This document shows, piece after piece, positions 1 to 5,161 of a DNA stretch of 5,161 nucleotides. Within the stretch, counting starts at the first letter, position 1; every line of letters starts with the position of its first letter. The notes below the pieces were generated by a model. It worked only from the letters and a program-made list of their open reading frames with translations, was not told where the DNA came from and did not search any database. The DNA is taken from assembly GCA_947461165.1 (NCBI GenBank), contig CANHJR010000114.1, forward strand, positions 1-5,161, written 5' to 3'. A program made the translations under genes and the position numbers. This stretch comes from Saprospirales bacterium (lineage in GTDB: Bacteria > Bacteroidota > Bacteroidia > Chitinophagales > JADJOU01).

Positions 1-658
1 ATATCGTAGATTTCATTTCTTCCCATAAATGGAGCGCTTTATCTTTTATTTCACTTTCGGTGAGCCAGCTCTGTTCATTTAAAAGAACTAAATCCGAAAT
101 CTTGAGTCCCAATTTGTTGCAATTAGATATAATGTCAGCACCTGTATGGCACGGGAATTTACTAGGAATCCGTTCTTCTAGAACCTGATCCATTCCTTCC
201 TCTTTGATAAATCCTCCTCCAATAGAATGATATGTCTTTGACGTGAGAAATTGATCTTCAAAATAAGCTTCAAACTTTATCCCATTGGGATGTCCTTCAA
301 GGGTGATTTCAGGGTGAAATTCAATAACATCGATATATGCCAATTCTTTTTGACCTGCAAAAAGAATTGTTTTTTCCATTAGAATACTTTGATAATATGT
401 TGTAAGAATATCTGTGTCTATTTTTTTGAAATCATAGCCAGCCAAGCCCAGTGTTACAGCGAAATCCGTACCGTGACCTTTGCCTGTTTTGGCAAGTGAT
501 CCATAGAGATAAACCTTTATTTTTTTGAGAATTTCAATTTTACCAGTGTCTTGAATGTGCTTGCAAAACTGCAAAGCAGCCTCCCAGGGACCCATCGTGT
601 GAGAACTAGAAGGTCCAATACCAACTTTGATTATATCGAAAACGCTAATTGATTCCAT
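1..658 (-). CDS. sdaA: L-serine ammonia-lyase (L-serine dehydratase), iron-sulfur type; 3' part missing
   Basis: This enzyme deaminates L-serine to pyruvate and ammonia in the cytoplasm, using a [4Fe-4S] cluster. The minus-strand frame opens with ATG at 658-656 and stays open to the window edge (219 codons). The translation aligns along its length with the N-terminal beta domain of single-chain enzymes such as E. coli SdaA. It shows SVFDIIKVGIGPSSSHTMGP (residues 5-24), the GSLAKTGKGHGTD segment (53-65), and KTYHSIGGGF (141-150). The window ends at about the beta/alpha domain junction, so the cysteine-rich catalytic domain, and whether it is fused as in E. coli or encoded separately, cannot be seen. 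The start is supported because the family motif begins a few residues after the ATG, as usual. No Shine-Dalgarno is visible. The gene follows pyrD by only 9 bp and is probably cotranscribed with it. The family call is secure; fused versus split architecture is not. Confidence 0.93.
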   Translation of the reverse strand, partial: MESISVFDIIKVGIGPSSSHTMGPWEAALQFCKHIQDTGKIEILKKIKVYLYGSLAKTGKGHGTDFAVTLGLAGYDFKKIDTDILTTYYQSILMEKTILFAGQKELAYIDVIEFHPEITLEGHPNGIKFEAYFEDQFLTSKTYHSIGGGFIKEEGMDQVLEERIPSKFPCHTGADIISNCNKLGLKISDLVLLNEQSWLTESEIKDKALHLWEEMKSTI

Positions 659-667
659 TGAGCAAAA

Positions 668-1684
668 TTAAGCGTATGTGGGCTTTGAAGCAAGAATTTC
701 TTGAATCAATGATGTACCACGATAAATAAAGCCGGTATACACCTGAATAAGATCGCAACCTAGGTTGCTTTTTTCATCCGCAGATGCCTTGTCATCTATA
801 CCACCAACACCAATTACTTTCATATTCGAATTCTTCGACTTTAAATAAGAAATAATATCGTTTGATTTGTTTTTCATAATTCGACCACTGATTCCTCCCA
901 TCTTCTGGTCTAAGGCAAATTTTTTGTCATGATTTAATACATTATAGTCAATAGTTGTATTGGCAACGATGAGGGCATCGATATGTTTTTCGTTATAAAC
1001 TGAGAGGATTTCTTCCAATTGTTCTTGTCCTAGATCTGGTGCAATTTTGAGAAAAATAGGTTTGTATGTTGCTTGTAAGCTTCTATATTCCTGGAGAGAA
1101 TCAAATATCTCTACAAGCATGTCCTTGTCTTGTAATTCTCTTAAGTTAGGTGTATTTGGAGAGCTGACATTCACTACAAAATAGTCAACGTATGGATAAA
1201 GTTTCTCGAAACAAATACGATAGTCTCGATGCGCATCTACATTCGGAGTTGTTTTGTTTTTGCCAATATTGCCTCCAATAATATAGTCCCTTTCAAGATG
1301 CTTCTTTAGGTTTTCAACGACTTGATCACAGCCATCATTGTTGAATCCCATTCTATTCATTAGCGCCTCGTCATTTTGCAATCGAAACAATCTAGGCTTA
1401 GGATTTCCTTCTTGAGGTTTTGGAGTCACCGTCCCAATCTCCACATATCCAAACCCTATCGCAATTAATTCTGTGATATAGTTTGCATTTTTATCAAATC
1501 CTGCTGCAATCCCTAGCTTATTTTTAAATGTTAGTCCACAGAACTCCACGGTTGAAATATTCTCAAATCGAAAAATCCGGTTGAGAAACGGAATTTTTAA
1601 AATAAACTTAAGAGAATTCATTCCAAAATAGTGAGCCTGCTCTGGTGGGAGCAAGAAAAGGAGCGATTTTAGAAGACGATACAT
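668..1684 (-). CDS. pyrD: Dihydroorotate dehydrogenase (quinone), class 2
   Basis: This enzyme oxidises dihydroorotate to orotate, the fourth step of de novo pyrimidine synthesis. It uses FMN and passes electrons to membrane quinone. At 338 residues it matches the usual class 2 length. The first ~35 residues (MYRLLKSLLFLLPPEQAHYF onward) form the membrane-associating N-terminal helices that mark class 2. Next come the FMN-barrel motifs: FKNKLGIAAGFDKNA (53-67), EIGTVTPKPQ (82-91), NRMGFNNDG (110-118), GNIGKNKTTP (138-147), and NVSSPNTPNLRELQ (172-185). By alignment to E. coli PyrD, Ser175 is the catalytic base. KIAPDL (213-218), ANTT (241-244), GGISGR (263-268) and IGVGGI (291-296) follow, then QVYTGFIYRG (314-323) at the phosphate-binding end. 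No key residue is missing. The ATG at 1684 matches the E. coli start in alignment. The gene diverges from the sigma factor gene across an 84-bp gap. Confidence 0.97.
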   Translation of the reverse strand: MYRLLKSLLFLLPPEQAHYFGMNSLKFILKIPFLNRIFRFENISTVEFCGLTFKNKLGIAAGFDKNANYITELIAIGFGYVEIGTVTPKPQEGNPKPRLFRLQNDEALMNRMGFNNDGCDQVVENLKKHLERDYIIGGNIGKNKTTPNVDAHRDYRICFEKLYPYVDYFVVNVSSPNTPNLRELQDKDMLVEIFDSLQEYRSLQATYKPIFLKIAPDLGQEQLEEILSVYNEKHIDALIVANTTIDYNVLNHDKKFALDQKMGGISGRIMKNKSNDIISYLKSKNSNMKVIGVGGIDDKASADEKSNLGCDLIQVYTGFIYRGTSLIQEILASKPTYA

Positions 1685-1704
1685 AAATTAGTTAAATACA
1701 ATTG

Positions 1705-1712
1705 CAAAGATT
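1705..1712 (-). promoter_or_regulatory. Possible -7 box of the pyrD promoter
   Basis: Read on the minus strand this is AATCTTTG, one mismatch from the Bacteroidota -7 consensus TAnnTTTG. It ends 20 bp before the pyrD ATG. The sequence TTTTCG lies 21 bp upstream on the same strand (1739-1734) and may stand in for the -33 element, though the usual TTG is absent. The gap is short and AT-rich, so a chance match is possible. The call also depends on the organism being Bacteroidota. Confidence 0.35.
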
Positions 1713-1717
1713 CATTA

Positions 1718-1739
1718 TTTTCGGTACAATATTCGAAAA
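1718..1739. repeat. Inverted repeat in the divergent intergenic gap; candidate operator
   Basis: The arms TTTTCG (1718-1723) and CGAAAA (1734-1739) are perfect inverted copies around a 10-nt spacer, centred between 1728 and 1729. The repeat sits midway between the two -7-like boxes, and each arm lies where a -33 element would be for one of the two divergent promoters. It could be a regulator-binding site or the two -33 regions themselves. Six-base AT-rich arms can arise by chance. The stem is too weak for a terminator. Confidence 0.3.
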
Positions 1740-1744
1740 AATAC

Positions 1745-1752
1745 TACCTTAG
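1745..1752 (+). promoter_or_regulatory. Possible -7 box of the sigma factor operon promoter
   Basis: TACCTTAG differs from the Bacteroidota -7 consensus TAnnTTTG at one base, and its 'TACCTT.GC' context resembles many promoters of that phylum. It ends 16 bp before the GTG start at 1769, implying a very short leader. The -33 region is poor: TTTTCG lies 21 bp upstream (1718-1723), with no clear TTG. This is an inference from sequence alone. Confidence 0.45.
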
Positions 1753-1768
1753 CGTCAAAATTATCACA

Positions 1769-2350
1769 GTGTCTATTTTTAATAAAAGTGACAATAGCGT
1801 ACTCAAAGACGAAGACTTGATAACCAAGTATAGGTTTTCTCACGACAATACATATCTGGGCGAGTTGTATCTTCGTTATCTACCATATGTCTATGGCGTT
1901 GCACTCAATCAACTAAAAAGTCAAACAGAGGCGGAAGAGCTCAGTATGACCGTTTTTAACAAAATTTCTTCAGACTTGAAGCGAATAGAGGTTCGTCAAT
2001 TTTCGGAGTGGTTATACAAACTAGTTTTGGATCTATGTAATATTGAGGTGAGAAAGAAAACCGCCGGAAAAGGCGAATCAAAACAAATATTGATTGAAGA
2101 ACTTTCAGATGAAAAAAATGATCTCTATATCAACACCGAAGATGGTGCGAAACTAGATGCTAATAGTTTGAGGCTGGCAATAAATACGCTCCATGAAAGC
2201 CAAAAGGTCTGTATCGACTTGTTTTATATTCAAAATAGATCTTACCAGGAAGTTGCCGAAATGACTGGATACACCATCAATCAGGTGAAAACAAATATTC
2301 AAAACGGGAAGCGATTGTTAAAATCGTATCTAGAAATCAAAGGAAATTAA
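1769..2350 (+). CDS. RNA polymerase sigma factor, ECF-type sigma-70 family
   Basis: This is an alternative sigma factor that would direct RNA polymerase to a specific promoter set. The 193-residue protein has the two-domain ECF layout. A sigma region 2 spans about residues 28-97, with the helix LGELYLRYLPYVYGVA, the AEELSMTVFNKI segment (55-66) and FSEWLYKLV (78-86). An acidic linker follows (about 98-132). Region 4 spans about 133-188, with the helix-turn-helix SYQEVAEMTGYTINQVKTNI (158-177) and the recognition-helix tail NGKRLLKSYLE (179-189). The start is GTG at 1769. No ATG, GTG or TTG lies upstream in frame back to the pyrD start, and the next in-frame ATG (codon 60) falls inside region 2. 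No Shine-Dalgarno is visible. The gene is followed after 4 bp by a membrane protein gene, the usual position for an anti-sigma factor. The target promoters and stimulus are unknown. Confidence 0.9.
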   Translation: MSIFNKSDNSVLKDEDLITKYRFSHDNTYLGELYLRYLPYVYGVALNQLKSQTEAEELSMTVFNKISSDLKRIEVRQFSEWLYKLVLDLCNIEVRKKTAGKGESKQILIEELSDEKNDLYINTEDGAKLDANSLRLAINTLHESQKVCIDLFYIQNRSYQEVAEMTGYTINQVKTNIQNGKRLLKSYLEIKGN

Positions 2351-2354
2351 GGAA

Positions 2355-3131
2355 ATGATAGAGAAAAAATTTGTTTTGTTTTCCACCAAGGAGTGGCTAC
2401 AATTTCTTCAGTATAAACTTAACCCAGATCGAGAAAAAGAATTGATGGATCGCTCATTGATGGATCCATTTTTAAAAGAGGCTGTGGATACGATTAGTGA
2501 TCAAAACAACCGCGGTGTGGCCTTCCAATCCCTCTGCTTTCTTATTAGTGAGATCGAAGAGGTTACAGGAGTTTCAGAGTCAATAGTCAGTGGAATAAGT
2601 CCAGCTAGATCCTCAGCAAGCAATGATAGCCATAAAAAAATTGCATTTATTGTTGGAGGATTAATCGTGGCTAGTTTGATTGGATTTAGCATATACAGGA
2701 TGGTTACTTCATCATCTGTTCCAAATGAGGAGGATACCATCTCAATCGACACCAGTATAACCATTACACCAATTGGCTTAGATACCAGCGCCAGTCCCTT
2801 AGATGTCTTGCCCAATACTGGCATACCAACTGTCGATTCACAGCCAAAAGTAGCCGAACTTCCCAATGCTACCAAGGCTGCATCAAAACCTGCGATCACT
2901 CCAAACTCGAGCATAGGAACACAAATAATTTCAACCCCGAGAACCTCTACTCAATCTAAATCAGCTGAAAATTCTTCGAATATCAAGGCAAATGAGCAAT
3001 TCAATAAGGCTCAGGAGCTATACAAAAAGGGTAATAATGAAGAGGCAAGAAAGATTTTAGAGAATCTCAAAAGCTACGATAATCCAAGGCGAAAACAAGC
3101 TGAGAAGATTTTAAACACGACAGGTAACTAA
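2355..3131 (+). CDS. Single-pass membrane protein with DPFL-motif N-terminus and TPR-like C-terminus; putative anti-sigma-type regulator
   Basis: I do not recognise a named family for this 258-residue protein. A soluble N-terminal part (about 1-95) contains EWLQFLQYKLNPDREKEL then LMDPFLKEAVD (35-45). This resembles the 'YL.gkL...E...iE..l..DPFLadAl' segment common at the cytoplasmic end of Bacteroidota membrane proteins. One hydrophobic helix follows, IAFIVGGLIVASLIGFSIY (96-114), preceded by His-Lys-Lys. A Ser/Thr/Pro-rich linker of ~90 residues (117-208) leads to a short helical pair, NEQFNKAQELYKKGNNEEAR (213-232), continuing to ~256, which resembles a single TPR unit. No cysteine/histidine zinc anti-sigma signature is seen. 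The predicted topology is N-terminus inside and C-terminus in the periplasm. The position 4 bp after an ECF sigma gene suggests it restrains or senses for that factor, but this is inference. AAAGGA at 2339-2344 could act as a ribosome-binding site. It could equally be a scaffold protein unrelated to sigma control. Confidence 0.8.
   Translation: MIEKKFVLFSTKEWLQFLQYKLNPDREKELMDRSLMDPFLKEAVDTISDQNNRGVAFQSLCFLISEIEEVTGVSESIVSGISPARSSASNDSHKKIAFIVGGLIVASLIGFSIYRMVTSSSVPNEEDTISIDTSITITPIGLDTSASPLDVLPNTGIPTVDSQPKVAELPNATKAASKPAITPNSSIGTQIISTPRTSTQSKSAENSSNIKANEQFNKAQELYKKGNNEEARKILENLKSYDNPRRKQAEKILNTTGN
2441..2466 (+). repeat. Short in-frame direct repeat, 11 bp with a 15-bp period
   Basis: ATTGATGGATC occurs at 2441-2451 and again at 2456-2466. 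The 15-bp period equals five codons, giving LMDRS then LMDPF in the membrane protein, so the second copy encodes the start of its DPFL motif. This looks like a small internal duplication or coincidence, with no sign of a mobile origin. Confidence 0.5.
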
Positions 3132-3146
3132 TAATAATTAGATATA

Positions 3147-4196
3147 ATGAATCGGTCCAATGCTGTTGCAAATTGGTTGTTTCTTGGTTGTTTTCTAGTA
3201 CTCGTGCAGATTTTAATTGGTGGAATAACGAGACTCACGGATTCTGGACTGTCTATCACAGAATGGGAAGTTGTGAAAGGAACACTTCCACCTCTCAACG
3301 AATCCGAATGGATAGTCGCATTTGACAAGTACAAGTCAATTGCCAAGAAGCAATACGAGTCCATACATAACACGATGGATTTATCCGCTTTCAAAAAAAT
3401 TTATTTCTGGGAGTATTTTCATAGACTGTGGGCTAGAATGATGGGGTTTGTTTTTATTATTCCATTTTTTTACTTTCTATATGGAAAGAGAATACCTTCA
3501 AATCTTTTAAAACGATTAGTAATTGTCATATTTTTAGCAAGCCTTGCTGGAATCTTTGGCTGGATAATGGTAGCAAGTGGGCTCAACAATGATAAGAGGA
3601 CATGGGTTAATGCATATAACTTGTTGATTCATTTGATTATAGCCACTTCGCTTTTTTGTTATCTTGTTTATACATATTATAATTATGCGTGGAATGATTT
3701 CAAAAGCAAGATTGAATTGAATGGTTTGAAAATGTATCGATGGCTAGGTGTTTTTCTATTTATTCAAATTGGCTTTGGAGCTATTATGGCTGGCATGAAG
3801 GCGGGACTTGTACTGCCATATCCATTTTTAATTCCAAAATTCTCCATGATTTCACAAATGATAGGGGATGCTCCTGCTTTCAATTGGACTGCCTTCGTTG
3901 ACTATGAACCAAACCCTTTAATTAAGATTCTTGTGCAATTTGTTCATCGACTGACAGCATACTTTATAGCCGTTTTAGCCTTGATTTTTTATTTGAAAAA
4001 TCGCCATTTGGCAGTTATTTCGCAGCCATTGAAGGTGTTTTCTTGCTTATTATTGATACAGATTCTTTTAGGGATTTTTACAGTTAGTTTTTCGATTGGA
4101 AAAATACCATTGGTATATGGCGTAGCTCATCAAGGAACCGCATTTATTTTATTAGCCTCTTATTTATGGATTCTTTTTCGAAGCAAATCGATTTAG
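3147..4196 (+). CDS. ctaA: Heme A synthase, COX15/CtaA family
   Basis: This integral membrane enzyme oxidises the C8 methyl of heme O to a formyl group, giving heme A for aa3-type cytochrome c oxidase. The 349-residue protein has eight likely membrane helices (roughly 10-29, 93-112, 122-144, 157-177, 196-216, 259-282, 297-317, 322-344). These form two four-helix halves. The four conserved heme-ligand histidines are present: H92 (WEYFHRLWAR), H162 (NLLIHL), H267 (FVHRLTAY) and H328 (GVAHQGTA). E89 in the ExxHR motif matches the catalytically important glutamate known in B. subtilis CtaA. The first loop has GGITRLTDSGLSITEWEVVK (25-44) and lacks the cysteine pair of the Bacillus type, so this is the COX15-like class. 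GWIMVASGL (138-146) and GAIMAGMKAGL (211-221) also fit. The gene starts 15 bp after the membrane protein gene, without a clear Shine-Dalgarno. Its partner heme O synthase (ctaB) and the oxidase genes are not in this window. Confidence 0.95.
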   Translation: MNRSNAVANWLFLGCFLVLVQILIGGITRLTDSGLSITEWEVVKGTLPPLNESEWIVAFDKYKSIAKKQYESIHNTMDLSAFKKIYFWEYFHRLWARMMGFVFIIPFFYFLYGKRIPSNLLKRLVIVIFLASLAGIFGWIMVASGLNNDKRTWVNAYNLLIHLIIATSLFCYLVYTYYNYAWNDFKSKIELNGLKMYRWLGVFLFIQIGFGAIMAGMKAGLVLPYPFLIPKFSMISQMIGDAPAFNWTAFVDYEPNPLIKILVQFVHRLTAYFIAVLALIFYLKNRHLAVISQPLKVFSCLLLIQILLGIFTVSFSIGKIPLVYGVAHQGTAFILLASYLWILFRSKSI

Positions 4197-5161
4197 GGCT
4201 TCGTCTTCCGACTATTCAGAATCAGACCATTTTCTTTGCGGTGCTCAATTGGGGTCTAGGGCATGCAACACGATCCATTCCAATAATTGATAATTTGATA
4301 CAGAATGGAAATGAAATTATCCTTTTCTCAGATGGAGAAGGTGGCAATCTGCTTCAGGAGACCTTTCCACAGCTTAGATACCACACATTGACTTCCTATA
4401 ATGTGAGATATGATTCGAAGCATGTGCTTATTGGTTTACTGGGTCAGTTTTATAAGGCACCAAAACTTTTACGACAAGAAAACAAAGAAGTTTCACATTA
4501 TTATGATCTGTATAAACCTTCTATCATTATATCCGATAATCGATATGGATGTTATCATTTAGATTGTGTTAACTATCTCATTACACATCAATTATTGGTA
4601 ATAAGTCAAAACTCTTTCTTGCGAAATCTTACAAAATGGTATATAAACAACCTGTTGAAGAAATTTACCGAAATATGGATTCCTGACTATAAGGAACTGG
4701 GTCTTAGCAATGCAATGTCTAGCGCAGAGATTGACGTGCCAAAACGATATATTGGTTTTTGCGCACCAAAGGTCAGCCAAGCGATTTATTCAGAGGTTTT
4801 AATTTTGCTTTCTGGTCCGGAATCTAGACGATCATTGGTGGAGGCAATGTATCATAAGGCAATAAAAGGGAGTACAAAAAAAATAGTTTTCATTGCGGGA
4901 AACTACCTTGAACCGCAACGAAAATCGGTTTCGGAGAATTTGACATACTTTTCTAGGTTGAATTACAAGGATGTCCTTTGTTATATCGCCGGCGCAGACA
5001 AGATAGTCTGTCGAAGCGGCTATACCACACTCATAGATTTGTTTTGTCTTGGCAAGAAAAATGTAGTCTGTGTACCTACCGCCGATCAGCCAGAGCAAGA
5101 ATATTTGGCAGATTATTGGACGAAGAAAGGCTGGATATCTATGATCACTGAAAATGAGATC
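4166..5161 (+). CDS. GT-B glycosyltransferase, MurG/GT28-like; 3' end missing
   Basis: This is a predicted nucleotide-sugar glycosyltransferase; donor and acceptor cannot be read from the sequence. The frame opens with ATG at 4166 and is still open at the window edge (332 codons). The N-terminal Rossmann domain begins IFFAVLNWGLGHATRSIPII (22-41), a glycine/histidine loop typical of this group. The linker is around 170-205. The C-terminal nucleotide-sugar-binding domain shows LILLSGPESRRSLVEAM (212-228), then IVFIAGN (240-246), then VCRSGYTTLIDLFCLGKKNV (281-300) and PTADQPEQEYLA (304-315). This last pair corresponds to the GT28 donor-binding region, so only a short tail is probably missing. 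There is no signal peptide or membrane helix, suggesting a cytoplasmic or membrane-peripheral enzyme. The start overlaps ctaA by 31 bp and gives ~20 residues before the first beta strand. It is the only ATG before the conserved core. A role in lipid or envelope glycan synthesis is inference. Confidence 0.85.
   Translation, partial: MDSFSKQIDLGLRLPTIQNQTIFFAVLNWGLGHATRSIPIIDNLIQNGNEIILFSDGEGGNLLQETFPQLRYHTLTSYNVRYDSKHVLIGLLGQFYKAPKLLRQENKEVSHYYDLYKPSIIISDNRYGCYHLDCVNYLITHQLLVISQNSFLRNLTKWYINNLLKKFTEIWIPDYKELGLSNAMSSAEIDVPKRYIGFCAPKVSQAIYSEVLILLSGPESRRSLVEAMYHKAIKGSTKKIVFIAGNYLEPQRKSVSENLTYFSRLNYKDVLCYIAGADKIVCRSGYTTLIDLFCLGKKNVVCVPTADQPEQEYLADYWTKKGWISMITENEI

Noticed and set aside
1718..1741. 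Hairpin-like TTTTCG...CGAAAA as a transcription terminator
   Set aside because: The stem has six pairs with only two G-C, lies between divergent starts where no gene ends, and is followed by A rather than T on the plus strand.
2461..2468. TGGATCCA palindrome as a regulatory site
   Set aside because: It is a short 8-bp palindrome inside coding sequence, partly created by the neighbouring direct repeat, with no second copy or promoter nearby.
2501..2914. 137-codon open frame on the minus strand inside the membrane protein gene
   Set aside because: It is antisense to a gene with a membrane helix, linker and operon context. Its translation has no recognisable domain, and its length is explained by the Ser/Thr-rich coding on the other strand.
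3132..3146. AT-rich 15-bp gap before ctaA as a separate promoter
   Set aside because: It is too short to hold a promoter, and no TAnnTTTG-like box is seen just upstream in the end of the preceding gene.
3128..3394. 88-codon open frame on the minus strand over the start of ctaA
   Set aside because: It is antisense to the strongly conserved first loop of heme A synthase and matches no family.
4592..5098. Two open frames on the minus strand (4592-4780 and 4832-5098) inside the glycosyltransferase
   Set aside because: Both lie opposite conserved glycosyltransferase motifs and have no recognisable domains.

Overview
The window is AT-rich, gene-dense DNA, most likely from an aerobic member of the Bacteroidota. 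This rests on several weak signs rather than one decisive marker. The genes mostly lack Shine-Dalgarno sequences, and the one real intergenic gap has motifs resembling the Bacteroidota -7 box (TAnnTTTG). The small membrane protein beside the ECF sigma factor has the 'DPFLxxA' N-terminal motif common in that phylum. The heme A synthase and glycosyltransferase also read like Bacteroidota family members. I cannot name a genus.

Layout: two genes lie on the minus strand and four on the plus strand, diverging from an 84-bp gap (1685-1768). Leftward from the gap are pyrD (quinone-dependent dihydroorotate dehydrogenase, 1684-668) and, 9 bp further on, an L-serine ammonia-lyase gene (658 to the left edge), cut before its iron-sulfur domain. 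Rightward are an ECF-type sigma factor (1769-2350), a single-pass membrane protein with a short TPR-like tail (2355-3131), a COX15-type heme A synthase (3147-4196), and a GT-B glycosyltransferase (4166 to the right edge), cut near its C-terminus. Gaps on the plus strand are 4 bp, 15 bp and a 31-bp overlap, so these four genes are probably cotranscribed. No stretch over 300 bp lacks a gene.

How the genes fit together: the minus-strand pair is housekeeping metabolism (pyrimidine synthesis and serine catabolism). On the plus strand, the sigma factor and the following membrane protein look like a sigma/anti-sigma-type pair, although the membrane protein has no visible zinc-binding anti-sigma motif. 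The heme A synthase makes the cofactor of aa3-type cytochrome oxidase. The glycosyltransferase probably modifies a lipid or cell-surface glycan. A functional link between the regulator pair and the two envelope or respiratory enzymes is inferred only from their tight spacing.

I saw no RNA genes, insertion sequences, CRISPR arrays or convincing terminators. No clearly new system is visible. The items most worth a second look are the dyad-symmetric divergent promoter region and the sigma factor/DPFL-motif membrane protein pair leading the plus-strand operon.
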